Source: PHAA01 sp034678805 (GTDB lineage Bacteria; Bacillota; Syntrophomonadia; Syntrophomonadales; Syntrophomonadaceae). Taken from it: a stretch of 14,707 nt of DNA. Under the pieces are notes generated by a model. The model did not search any database. It was not told the DNA's origin and saw nothing but the letters and a program-made list of their open reading frames with translations. The position numbers and the translations under genes are program-made. The stretch is taken from the NCBI GenBank assembly GCA_034678805.1, contig JAXDBN010000064.1, positions 1 to 14,707 of the forward strand, in the 5' to 3' direction. Positions within the stretch are counted from its first letter, which is position 1. Every line of letters starts with the position of its first letter. Shown here one piece after another: positions 6,118 to 13,892 of the stretch.

Positions 6118-7965
6118 ATGAAGGACAAGTTATTTAGAGATATTTTGCCGCAGGTCGCTAAACCAATTCGTTACGTGGGCGGCGAGCTGAATATGATAAA
6201 AAAGGACTGGCAGTCAAGCCAGGTAAAAATGGTGATGGCTTTCCCGGATGTATATGAGATCGGGATGGCCCACATCGGCAGTAAGATACTGTATGGCCTG
6301 GTCAATGAGCAAAGCCCTCATCTTATGGAAAGAGCTTTTGCCCCATGGCCGGATATGGAAGCCATTATGCGCCGTGAGGGGATCGAGCTTTATTCACTGG
6401 AATCCTTTACTCCCCTGCGCCATTTTGATGTGATAGGCTTCTCGCTGCAGTATGAATTGTCCATCACCAATGTGCTGAACATGCTTGATTTAGCCGGTAT
6501 TCCCCTGCGATCCAGTCAACGCGGCCAGGATGATCCCCTGGTGATAGCCGGGGGGCCAGTGGTGTTCAATCCGGAACCATTTACCGACTTCTTCGATGCC
6601 TTCCTGGTCGGAGAGGCAGAAGAGATGCTGCTCGAATTCCTATCTAACCTCCAGACCAGCCGCGAACTGGACAGGAAGGAGAAGCTAAAGAAACTGGCAG
6701 CCGTCGAGGGGATTTACGTACCCTCGTTATACACCGTTGAATATAATCCGGATGGAACCATAGCCCGGATGTCGCCTAATACTTTAGGGGTACCACCGCG
6801 GGTACGCAAACGATTGTTAGCCGATCTTGATCAGGCTTATTACCCGGAAAAACCTATTGTACCTTATATGGAAATAGTACATGACCGTGCAGTACTGGAG
6901 ATTATGCGGGGATGCCAGCGGGCCTGCCGTTTTTGTCATGCCGGTACAATTTACCGTCCGGTGCGGGAAAAAAGTGCAGCGGTGCTGAAGCGGCAAGCCG
7001 AAGCTCAGCTGAAGAATACCGGATATGATGAAGTTTCGCTGGCATCTTTAAGCACCCTGGATTATTCGGGGGTGACCAATTTAGTCAAGGATCTGGTTCG
7101 GACTTATGGAGATAAGGGGATTGGGATATCCCTCCCATCCTTGCGAGTTGACGCCTTTTCCATTGATTTAGCCAACGAGGTTCAGAAAGTGCGTAAAACA
7201 ACACTAACCTTGGCGCCCGAAGCAGGGACCCAGAGATTGCGCGACGTTATCAATAAAAACGTGACCGAGGACGACCTTCTCAAGGCGGTTGAGGCCGCAT
7301 TCAGCTCGGGTTGGAACTCGCTTAAATTATATTTTATGCTGGGATTGCCCACGGAAACCGAGGCCGACCTGGACGGGATATTGGATTTGCTGACCCGGGT
7401 CAAAAATGTTGGCAACCGCCTCTCGCGCCGCCCGGTGGAGATAAGGGCCAGCTTAGCTTGTTTTATTCCCAAAGCTCATACTCCATTCCAGTGGCGCTGC
7501 CAGAATACCATAGAAGAATTGGAGCAAAAGCGTGTCTATTTAAGCAAACGCAAGATTAGAAATATTAAACTGAGCTTTCATGATAGCCGGACCAGCATGC
7601 TGGAGGGGGTAATAGCCCGGGGAGATCGCAGACTGAATGAGGTTATATATGCTGCCTGGCAGAGAGGCTGTAAATTTGATGGCTGGTCCGAGTATTTCCA
7701 ATTCGATCAATGGATGGGGGCCTTTGAACAGTGCGGTATGGATCCTGCCTTTTATGTCTGCCGGCCGAGAAGCTACCATGAGGTATTTCCCTGGGATTTC
7801 ATTGATACCGGGGTAAGCAAGGAATATTTATCTCAGGAGGATCAACTGGCTGATGCTGCCCTGCCTACCGCCGATTGCCGGCAGGCCGGGTGTCTGGACT
7901 GTGGAATTTGTGTAGAATTTGGGGTTGCCCTGGACATAAAGGAGGCAAACGCTGTTGCGACTTAG
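6118..7965 (+). CDS. B12-binding-type radical SAM protein, TIGR03960 family
   Basis: A 615-residue radical SAM enzyme of unknown reaction. It starts with the family pattern DILPQVAKPIRYVGGELN. An N-terminal cobalamin-binding-like domain (about 30-230) is followed by the radical SAM barrel. The [4Fe-4S] cysteines are C266, C270 and C273 in RGCQRACRFCHAG. Barrel strands such as ISLPSLRVDAF and TLTLAPEAGTQRLR follow. The C-terminus has a cysteine cluster (CRQAGCLDCGIC), perhaps another metal site. ATG 6118 is chosen because GGAGG (6108-6112) lies 5 bases before it; upstream starts (6031, 6106) add residues that do not fit the family. It overlaps the next gene by 11 bases. In other bacteria the two are sometimes a single fused protein. 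Confidence 0.88.
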   Translation: MKDKLFRDILPQVAKPIRYVGGELNMIKKDWQSSQVKMVMAFPDVYEIGMAHIGSKILYGLVNEQSPHLMERAFAPWPDMEAIMRREGIELYSLESFTPLRHFDVIGFSLQYELSITNVLNMLDLAGIPLRSSQRGQDDPLVIAGGPVVFNPEPFTDFFDAFLVGEAEEMLLEFLSNLQTSRELDRKEKLKKLAAVEGIYVPSLYTVEYNPDGTIARMSPNTLGVPPRVRKRLLADLDQAYYPEKPIVPYMEIVHDRAVLEIMRGCQRACRFCHAGTIYRPVREKSAAVLKRQAEAQLKNTGYDEVSLASLSTLDYSGVTNLVKDLVRTYGDKGIGISLPSLRVDAFSIDLANEVQKVRKTTLTLAPEAGTQRLRDVINKNVTEDDLLKAVEAAFSSGWNSLKLYFMLGLPTETEADLDGILDLLTRVKNVGNRLSRRPVEIRASLACFIPKAHTPFQWRCQNTIEELEQKRVYLSKRKIRNIKLSFHDSRTSMLEGVIARGDRRLNEVIYAAWQRGCKFDGWSEYFQFDQWMGAFEQCGMDPAFYVCRPRSYHEVFPWDFIDTGVSKEYLSQEDQLADAALPTADCRQAGCLDCGICVEFGVALDIKEANAVAT

Positions 7966-8629
7966 AGTTGAGTATAGGGTAGGTCCCGATTTAAAATTTC
8001 TGGCCAACCTGGATATGATGCACGTTATAGAGCGCGCCTTACGGAGGGCTGATATCCCTTACCTGCTCAGTGAGGGATTTAATCCCCACATCCGTTTGTC
8101 GATGGGCACGGTCCTTCCAGTTGGGCTTTGGGGAGAAAAGGAATACTTTGATCTGGAATTAAATGAGATGGATCTGCATGATTTCATTACCCGCATGAAC
8201 CAATCACTGCCAGCTGGGATTGAAATAAATAAGTGCCGGGTGATTCAGGCCGCTACCCCGTCATTAATGAAGGCTATCAATGCGGCTGAATATGTCTTTT
8301 TGATTGCTCCACATGGATTTGGCCTGGAATCGATGGTATCGGATATTATGGGCCAGGACCAGATTTTGGTGCCCAACCGGGGCAAGACCAAAGCAACTCA
8401 TAAAGACCTGCGTCCGGGACTTTATAAATTGGCGGCAGAAGCGGAAGGGGAATACCAGGTCATCAAGGCATTGGTAAGCGTTAATGAACCGTTAAACGTA
8501 AGGTTCGATGAAATTCTGGAGATGTTCAGTACCTATGGATTAAGCCGAGATTTTATAGTGGATTTCTGGCGGCGGGGGAATTATATTATACGGGGAGAGC
8601 AATTGTTTTCCCCGTTGGATAATACGTAA
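7955..8629 (+). CDS. TIGR03936 / DUF2344 protein, partner of the radical SAM enzyme
   Basis: A 224-residue protein whose family is found next to, or fused to, TIGR03960 radical SAM proteins; the function is unknown. The family start is clear (RLRVEYRVGPDLKFLANLDMM), followed by RALRRADIPYLLSEGFNPH and PVGLWGEKEYFDLEL. The small, basic, RNA-binding-like outlook is inference only. It starts at TTG 7955 inside the end of the radical SAM gene, 9 bases after AAAGGAGG (7938-7945), so the two are translationally coupled. RNase G follows after 36 bases. Confidence 0.85.
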   Translation: MRLRVEYRVGPDLKFLANLDMMHVIERALRRADIPYLLSEGFNPHIRLSMGTVLPVGLWGEKEYFDLELNEMDLHDFITRMNQSLPAGIEINKCRVIQAATPSLMKAINAAEYVFLIAPHGFGLESMVSDIMGQDQILVPNRGKTKATHKDLRPGLYKLAAEAEGEYQVIKALVSVNEPLNVRFDEILEMFSTYGLSRDFIVDFWRRGNYIIRGEQLFSPLDNT

Positions 8630-8665
8630 AGATGCTGATCCGGAAGTAATCAGGAGAAGGTGTAG

Positions 8666-10093
8666 TTGTTGGTCAGGGACCTTATTGCCGAACAATACCC
8701 TTGGGAGACGCGGGTAGCGATAATGGAACAAAATCGCCTGGTGGAATTATTTTGGTCAGACCAGGAAGAGAATGTCGGTAATATTTACAAAGGGCGGGTC
8801 AAAGATGTAATTCCAGGCCTTTCCTGCGCTTTTGTAGATATTGGCATGGCCAAAAACGCCTATCTGCATTCCAGCGATATACTGCGGTTGGCAGCCACCC
8901 GGGGAACCGCCATAGAAGATGCCCTAAAGAGCGGGCAGGAGGTAATGGTCCAGGTTAAGAAGGAAGCCTTTGCCGAAAAAGGAGCGCGGGTGACCGGCGA
9001 CATAACCATTCCCGGACATTTTCTGGTATTATTGCCATTTCAAAATGATGTTTCTATTTCCCGTAAGATTGTACTTGACGAGCGACGTGATCATTTACGC
9101 CAGCTGATTGAAAAATACAAACCCGACCGGGTGGGAATAATTGCCCGCACCGCCTGCCTGGAAGCCGAGGATAACGAAATAATGGGGGAAATGCGCCGCT
9201 TACTGGATGTCTGGAATGGGGTTAAGTCCCGCTATGACGTAATTAAGGCGCCAGCCATGATATACGAGGATTTGGGGGTTCTGGAACGGGCCTTGAGGGA
9301 CTACCTGGATGGAGACATAAGGAGGATCATTATCAATAACCTGAACCTCAAGGAGCCAATCGAACGGTTAATAGCCTTATCCGGCAGCCATAAGGCCTTC
9401 AACATCCAGTATGGCGAGGGTGATCTTTTTGAGAAGTACGGGGTGGAGAAGGACCTTCGCAAAGCCTTGCGCCGCAAGGTGTGGTTAAAAAGCGGGGGAT
9501 ATCTGATCTTTGATACTACCGAAGCCATGACCGTTATTGATGTGAACAGCGGCAAATTCACCGGCAAGAAAGATTTTGAAGAAACAGTCCACCAGGTCAA
9601 CCTGGAGGCAGCGGTGGAAATTCCCCGCCAATTACGTTTGCGCAGTATAGGCGGGATAATACTGATAGATTTTATCGATATGAAATGCCGGCAAGACCAG
9701 GAAGAGGTAGTAGACACTCTTCGCCGGGAATTGCAGAAGGATAAAGCCCACTCCTGTGTTATCGGGATGACTGGATTAGGTTTGCTGGAAATGACCCGCA
9801 AGAAATCCCGTTACGGGATAGACCAGATATTCGCGGATGAATGTCCTTACTGCCAGGGAAGAGGTCACATTATAAACATTATGGCGCTGGCTGGTCAGGT
9901 CAAGCGCAAATTGGCTAATCTGGGCTACCTGGAAAGCATTTCGGTCATATGTGAAATGCATCCCCATTTGCTCGATTTCATAATGGATGATCAAATGAAT
10001 CTGGCCTATATCGAGCAGTCAACCGGTAAAAAGATTAAGCTGGTGGCCAGCGAAAATCTCAGTCTCAACGATTACAAAATATATCCCGGGTAA
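8666..10093 (+). CDS. rng: Ribonuclease G/E family endoribonuclease
   Basis: Single-strand-specific endoribonuclease acting in rRNA maturation and mRNA decay. The 475-residue length fits RNase G; there is no long RNase E-type scaffold tail. An S1 RNA-binding domain begins at about residue 37 (GNIYKGRVKDVIPGLSCAFVDIG). The catalytic Mg-binding aspartates are D292 (VIDVNSGKFTG) and D335 (LIDFIDM), 43 residues apart as in E. coli RNase E (D303/D346). The zinc-link cysteines C393 and C396 (CPYCQGRG) are also at the expected distance. It starts at TTG 8666 after AGGAGAAGG (8652-8660); TTG 8669 is an equally possible start. The last gene before the rplU leader, it is probably co-transcribed with the radical SAM pair. 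Confidence 0.95.
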   Translation: MLVRDLIAEQYPWETRVAIMEQNRLVELFWSDQEENVGNIYKGRVKDVIPGLSCAFVDIGMAKNAYLHSSDILRLAATRGTAIEDALKSGQEVMVQVKKEAFAEKGARVTGDITIPGHFLVLLPFQNDVSISRKIVLDERRDHLRQLIEKYKPDRVGIIARTACLEAEDNEIMGEMRRLLDVWNGVKSRYDVIKAPAMIYEDLGVLERALRDYLDGDIRRIIINNLNLKEPIERLIALSGSHKAFNIQYGEGDLFEKYGVEKDLRKALRRKVWLKSGGYLIFDTTEAMTVIDVNSGKFTGKKDFEETVHQVNLEAAVEIPRQLRLRSIGGIILIDFIDMKCRQDQEEVVDTLRRELQKDKAHSCVIGMTGLGLLEMTRKKSRYGIDQIFADECPYCQGRGHIINIMALAGQVKRKLANLGYLESISVICEMHPHLLDFIMDDQMNLAYIEQSTGKKIKLVASENLSLNDYKIYPG

Positions 10094-10107
10094 GAATTTC
10101 TTTTGCC

Positions 10108-10138
10108 TTGACTCGAGCTGGTGGATGTGTTAATTTGA
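10108..10138 (+). promoter_or_regulatory. Possible promoter of rplU-rpmA
   Basis: TTGACT (10108-10113) matches the -35 consensus in 5 of 6 positions. The -10 is less clear: GTTAAT (10129-10134) or TTTGAT (10133-10138), each 4 of 6, with spacers of 15 or 19. A promoter upstream of the structured leader is expected, but its exact position is uncertain. Confidence 0.35.
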
Positions 10139-10142
10139 TAAA

Positions 10143-10208
10143 TGGTTGCACGTTTTTGCAACCGCTCGGTTCAGGTTCTCAAATGGCGTCCAGCCTACCT
10201 GGAACCGG
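10143..10208 (+). promoter_or_regulatory. Structured 5' leader of rplU (L21-leader-like)
   Basis: Two hairpins follow in series. The first is GGTTGCA (10144-10150) with TGCAACC (10157-10163), 7 bp and loop CGTTTT. The second is CGGTTCAGGT (10167-10176) with 10197-10207, 10 bp with one bulged G. Neither is followed by a T-run, so they are not terminators. Position and layout fit the ribosomal L21 leader known from Firmicutes, which is thought to mediate autogenous control. I assign it by context rather than by a scored match. Confidence 0.5.
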
Positions 10209-10236
10209 CGAGTCTAAAAGATGTGGAGGTGTATAA

Positions 10237-10548
10237 ATGTACGCAGTAATTGAAACAGGTGGTAAGCAGTATAAGGTCAATCAGGGAGAAATCCTGAAGG
10301 TCGAGAAACTGGCGGGCGAAGCAGGCGACAAGATAACGCTTGAGCAGGTACTCCTGATCAGTGATGGGGAGGCAGTCCGGATTGGATCTCCTACCATCGC
10401 CGGTGCCCGGGTGACCGCAGAAGTTATTGAGCAGGGGCGGAACAAAAAGATAACGGTATATAAGTATAAAAAGAGAAAAAACTATCGCCGTAAACAAGGA
10501 CACCGTCAAGCTTTTACCAAGATCAAAATTGAGACAATTGAAGGTTAG
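10237..10548 (+). CDS. rplU: 50S ribosomal protein L21
   Basis: Primary binder of 23S rRNA in the large subunit. The 103-residue product is full length, opens with MYAVIETGGKQYKVNQGE and has the conserved basic end YKKRKNYRRKQGHRQ. ATG 10237 is 7 bases after GGAGG (10225-10229). A gap of only 60 bases separates it from rpmA, with no room for the Prp protease gene that usually sits between the two in Firmicutes. Confidence 0.98.
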   Translation: MYAVIETGGKQYKVNQGEILKVEKLAGEAGDKITLEQVLLISDGEAVRIGSPTIAGARVTAEVIEQGRNKKITVYKYKKRKNYRRKQGHRQAFTKIKIETIEG

Positions 10549-10608
10549 TCATTCCTGCTACGAAATTATCTAACTTACGGGTGAGCATTTACTGGGAGGT
10601 AAAAACAA

Positions 10609-10881
10609 ATGGCACATAAAAAAGGTGTTGGCAGCAGCAGAAACGGCAGAGACAGTGAATCCAAACGCCTTGGCGTAAAACGGGGCGATGGTCAGTTTGT
10701 AAGAGCTGGCAATATATTGGTCCGGCAGAGAGGAACCAAAATTCATCCCGGCCGTAACGTTATGGTGGGTGGAGACGATACCCTGTTTTGCACTATAGAT
10801 GGGAAGGTCAAATTTGAACGCAAGGGTAAGGACAAAAAACAAGTCAGCGTCTACCCGATTGAGGAAAGTGCCACAATATAA
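10609..10881 (+). CDS. rpmA: 50S ribosomal protein L27
   Basis: L27 reaches towards the peptidyl transferase centre with its N-terminal tail. The 90-residue protein begins MAHKKGVGSSRNGRDSESK. The mature tail thus starts directly after the initiator, and the cleavable N-terminal extension seen in Bacillus, Staphylococcus and most Firmicutes is absent. ATG 10609 has GGGAGG (10594-10599) 9 bases before it, and there is no in-frame upstream start with a site for an extension. A terminator follows at 10909. Confidence 0.98.
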   Translation: MAHKKGVGSSRNGRDSESKRLGVKRGDGQFVRAGNILVRQRGTKIHPGRNVMVGGDDTLFCTIDGKVKFERKGKDKKQVSVYPIEESATI

Positions 10882-10908
10882 CTAAGGGCACAATTGCATC
10901 AAGACACC

Positions 10909-10938
10909 AACCCCTGGCATGATTCAGGGGTTTTTGTT
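10909..10938 (+). terminator. Rho-independent terminator after rpmA
   Basis: AACCCCTG (10909-10916) and CAGGGGTT (10925-10932) form an 8-bp stem with an 8-base loop, followed by TTTTTGTTATT. It should end much of the ribosomal-protein transcript before the spo0B-like gene, unless read-through supplies obg. Confidence 0.87.
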
Positions 10939-10968
10939 ATTATTAGGGATGATATGGAGGCGGTGGTT

Positions 10969-11412
10969 ATGACGGCAGAATTTATGGTTGATTTGCTCAG
11001 AAGAGTCAGGCATGATTTCGCCAACCATCTGCAGGTAATCAGTGGTTACCTGCAATTAGGCCAGCCTGAACAGGTTCAGGATTATCTGCGCACGATTCTG
11101 GAAGACCTGGCTGCGGAAAGGATCGTTTTTCAGTCGCTGCCCGGGGCAGCCAGTCTTTATTTATATGACCAGCTATTAAAAGCTTGCGATAAAGGTATAG
11201 CACTCCGTTTCGAGGATATTGAGCTGGAATCCTGGGAATTATTAAAAGCAAACGGGGAGCCTGCATCCAGTCTGTCGATATGGCAGCGGGAATTAGGCGC
11301 GGTGGATGATGTTTACCTTTCCATTTACGAAGACGAGCGGGGCATTGATTTGCTGTACAGCGGCGGGGATGGAGAGGCTGCTACCAGGATGTTCCGGATT
11401 ATTAAGGAGTGA
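10969..11412 (+). CDS. spo0B: Spo0B-like phosphotransferase / sensor-kinase-type alpha-helical domain protein
   Basis: In Bacillus, Spo0B passes phosphate from Spo0F to Spo0A. The 147-residue product has the SPOB_a helix with the phospho-acceptor pattern RRVRHDFANHLQVISGYLQL (residues 11-30), histidine H15, followed by a second helix (QVQDYLRTILEDLAAE). The rest (about 70-147) shows no ATP-binding N or G boxes, so it is not a kinase. It is clearly shorter than Bacillus Spo0B (192 residues). ATG 10969 is chosen because GGAGG (10956-10960) lies 8 bases before it; longer frames from 10894 would run through the terminator. The position just before obg is the same as spo0B in Bacillus. The symbol rests on synteny and the histidine motif, since overall similarity looks low. 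Confidence 0.72.
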   Translation: MTAEFMVDLLRRVRHDFANHLQVISGYLQLGQPEQVQDYLRTILEDLAAERIVFQSLPGAASLYLYDQLLKACDKGIALRFEDIELESWELLKANGEPASSLSIWQRELGAVDDVYLSIYEDERGIDLLYSGGDGEAATRMFRIIKE

Positions 11413-11418
11413 GATTCT

Positions 11419-12678
11419 TTGTTCATTGATCATGCCAAGATATTTATTAAAGGCGGGGACGGCGGTAATGGATGTGTTGCTTTCCGGCGCGAGAAATACG
11501 TCCCTATGGGCGGACCATACGGGGGCGATGGCGGCCGGGGCGGCAATGTGTTATTTGTGGCTGACGAAGGTATGAGTACCTTAATGGATTTCCAGTATCG
11601 CAAGCACTTCAAAGCAGACCGGGGAACACATGGCATGGGTAAAAACCAGCATGGCGCCTGGGGGGAAGATTTGATTGTCAGGGTACCGGTCGGCACCATC
11701 GTAATAGATGACGATAATGGCGAGGTTATTGCTGATTTCACTGCTGCTGGTCAGGAAGCGGTAATCGCTCGCGGAGGGCGCGGGGGAAGAGGTAATAGCC
11801 GGTTTGCCACTGCTGTTCATAAAGCACCTTCCATGGCCGAAAATGGTGAGCCAGGCGAAGAAAAGTGGGTCAGGTTGGAACTAAAACTGCTGGCGGATGT
11901 TGGTTTAGTAGGTTTCCCCAACGCTGGCAAGTCTACCTTTATATCAAGGGTTTCCGCGGCCCGGCCTAAAATTGCTGACTATCCATTTACTACCCTGGTA
12001 CCGAATCTGGGTGTGGTGTTGACCCGAGACAAGGAGTCCTTCGTTATTGCCGATATACCTGGTTTAATTGAAGGAGCTCACCAAGGTACGGGTCTGGGTC
12101 ATGATTTTTTACGTCACATCGAAAGAAACCGGATGCTGCTGTTCATACTTGATGCTGCTCAGGTAGACGGTCGGCAGGTAATGGATGACTATATTACCCT
12201 GCGTAATGAATTGGAATTTTACAATCCTGAACTTCTGGAGCGTCCTTACTTAATCGTGGCCAATAAACTAGACTTGCCAGGGGCTGCCGAGAACTTCCAG
12301 CTGTTAAAAGATAAATACGGCGATCTGGTTTATGGAATCTCTGCCGTTACCGGGCAGGGAATATCGGAACTGGTGGAAAAGACCTACCAAATCCTGCAGA
12401 GCATCCCGGTAGAGGAGCATCCCGGTGAAGCCAGGATCATACGCCGTTTTGAGGATGAGGAACCATTCCAGATTGAAAGGATAGACGGCGTTTACCAGGT
12501 CTCGGGCAAACGGATCGAGAACCTGGTCACCATGACCAACTTTGCCCAGGAAGAATCCCTGCAGAGGTTCCAGAGAACTACTGCCAGAATGGGGCTTGAT
12601 GAGGCCTTGAAGGAAAAGGGAATAAAAGCTGGCGACACGGTGCGGATCAAGGATATGGAGTTCGATTACAGCGAATAA
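11419..12678 (+). CDS. obg: GTPase Obg/CgtA
   Basis: Essential GTPase of large-subunit ribosome assembly, also linked to stress response and sporulation initiation. The 419-residue protein has three domains. The glycine-rich Obg fold is at about 1-158 (IKGGDGGNGCVAFRREKYVP). The G domain carries G1 GFPNAGKST (165-173), G2 in DYPFTTLVPNLGVV, G3 DIPG (212-215), G4 NKLD (282-285) and G5 ISAVTGQG. The C-terminal OCT domain is at about 345-419 and is present only in some lineages, including Firmicutes. It starts at TTG 11419, 9 bases after AAGGAG (11404-11409), just 6 bases after the spo0B-like gene, so the two are coupled. Confidence 0.98.
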   Translation: MFIDHAKIFIKGGDGGNGCVAFRREKYVPMGGPYGGDGGRGGNVLFVADEGMSTLMDFQYRKHFKADRGTHGMGKNQHGAWGEDLIVRVPVGTIVIDDDNGEVIADFTAAGQEAVIARGGRGGRGNSRFATAVHKAPSMAENGEPGEEKWVRLELKLLADVGLVGFPNAGKSTFISRVSAARPKIADYPFTTLVPNLGVVLTRDKESFVIADIPGLIEGAHQGTGLGHDFLRHIERNRMLLFILDAAQVDGRQVMDDYITLRNELEFYNPELLERPYLIVANKLDLPGAAENFQLLKDKYGDLVYGISAVTGQGISELVEKTYQILQSIPVEEHPGEARIIRRFEDEEPFQIERIDGVYQVSGKRIENLVTMTNFAQEESLQRFQRTTARMGLDEALKEKGIKAGDTVRIKDMEFDYSE

Positions 12679-12693
12679 CTCCACACGGATATT

Positions 12694-12721
12694 TTGTTAT
12701 ATGAACCAAGCATATTGTTAT
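12694..12721 (+). repeat. Paired direct and inverted repeat upstream of proB
   Basis: TTGTTAT occurs at 12694-12700 and again at 12715-12721, start to start 21 bases, two helical turns. Between and overlapping them, ATATG (12699-12703) and CATAT (12711-12715) form an inverted repeat. This could be an operator or a weak promoter region in the 59-base obg-proB gap. It is short and may be chance. Confidence 0.25.
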
Positions 12722-12737
12722 TTCAGGGGAAAGAGAA

Positions 12738-13874
12738 GTGTTGCGTATGCGGGAGAGGCTTAAAGACTGTCGCCGGATAGTAGTCAAGGTCGGCACCAGC
12801 ACCCTGACTCATCCGAATGGACAGCTTAACCTGGGCCGAATGGAACGCCTGGTGCGGGAACTGGCCGATATACATAACCAGGATATCGAGGTATTGCTGG
12901 TGAGTTCCGGGGCTATTGGTACCGGGGCGAACCGTATGGGCCTTAAACAGGTACCCCGTACCCTGCCCGAAAAGCAGGCCCTGGCAGCTATAGGGCAGGG
13001 AGCCCTGCTACATATGTACGAGAAGTTCTTTGCCGAATATGGCAAGACGGTTGCCCAGGTACTACTGACCCGCGAGGATCTGGACGAACGGATGCGTTAT
13101 CTCAATGCTACCAATACCTTGTTGGCCATTCTGGGGATGAGGGTAATTCCCATAATAAATGAAAATGATACGGTGGTCGTGGAAGAGATCAAATTTGGCG
13201 ACAACGATATGCTGTCCAGTTTGATTGCCACCATTGTCAATGCCGACCTTTTGATTATTCTGTCGGATGTTAATGGATTATATGACCGGGACCCCCGCAC
13301 CGATGATCACGCCCATCTGATGAATGAGGTCTGTGAAATTACTCCCGATATGGAGGAACATTCGGTTAATCGCGGTATAGCTTTTTCCAGCGGGGGAATG
13401 CTCACCAAACTTAAAGGAGCCAAGGTCTGCATGGCTTCGGGCATCCCTATGGTCATTGCCAACAGCCAGGAGACCAATGTACTGCGGCGCATAATTGCAG
13501 GAGAAAAGCTGGGGACTTTATTCGTACCCCGGGAAGAAAAAATGCAGGCGCGCAAGAAATGGATTGCTTTTGGAACTGTGCTGCATGGCCAATTAATGGT
13601 GGATACCGGCGCCGCCAGTGCTTTGCTTAAACGGGGAAAAAGTTTGCTGGCCTCTGGTGTGACCCATGTTGAAGGGGATTTTGAACGGGGAACGGTGGTT
13701 GCGGTTTTGGCTGCGGATGGCAATGAAATCGCCCGGGGTATGGCTAATTACAGCGCTGATGAAATAAGAAGAATTGCCGGCAAGAAATCCAGTGACATTG
13801 AAAAAATACTGGGCGAAAAAGATTATGATGAGGTAATCCATCGCAACAACCTGTGGGTGGCATCTTCTATGTAA
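12738..13874 (+). CDS. proB: Glutamate 5-kinase
   Basis: First step of proline synthesis, ATP-dependent phosphorylation of glutamate, usually inhibited by proline. The 378-residue protein has an amino-acid-kinase domain (about 12-260) with VVKVGTSTL, LVSSGAIGTG, the NENDTV and GDNDMLSSLIA substrate/nucleotide segments and FSSGGMLTKL. A C-terminal PUA domain begins at about 280, as in the longer bacterial ProB type. GTG 12738 is 7 bases after AGGGGA (12725-12730); TTG 12741 and ATG 12747 are less well placed. proA begins 18 bases downstream, so the two form one unit. No T-box leader of the kind known for Bacillus proBA is visible. Confidence 0.97.
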   Translation: MLRMRERLKDCRRIVVKVGTSTLTHPNGQLNLGRMERLVRELADIHNQDIEVLLVSSGAIGTGANRMGLKQVPRTLPEKQALAAIGQGALLHMYEKFFAEYGKTVAQVLLTREDLDERMRYLNATNTLLAILGMRVIPIINENDTVVVEEIKFGDNDMLSSLIATIVNADLLIILSDVNGLYDRDPRTDDHAHLMNEVCEITPDMEEHSVNRGIAFSSGGMLTKLKGAKVCMASGIPMVIANSQETNVLRRIIAGEKLGTLFVPREEKMQARKKWIAFGTVLHGQLMVDTGAASALLKRGKSLLASGVTHVEGDFERGTVVAVLAADGNEIARGMANYSADEIRRIAGKKSSDIEKILGEKDYDEVIHRNNLWVASSM

Positions 13875-13892
13875 TTATAAGGAGGAAGAGGA

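Noticed and set aside
9301..9801. Long antisense open frame opposite rng, and similar antisense frames opposite obg and proB
   Set aside because: No ribosome binding sites and composition typical of the reverse of a coding strand. The sense genes carry complete conserved motifs.
10915..10943. TATTAT (10938-10943) as a promoter of the spo0B-like gene
   Set aside because: No recognisable -35 at the proper distance, and the hexamer lies in the T-run of a terminator.
10894..10968. Upstream extension of the Spo0B-like protein from TTG 10894
   Set aside because: The frame runs through the rpmA terminator and has no ribosome binding site. ATG 10969 has GGAGG at the right distance.
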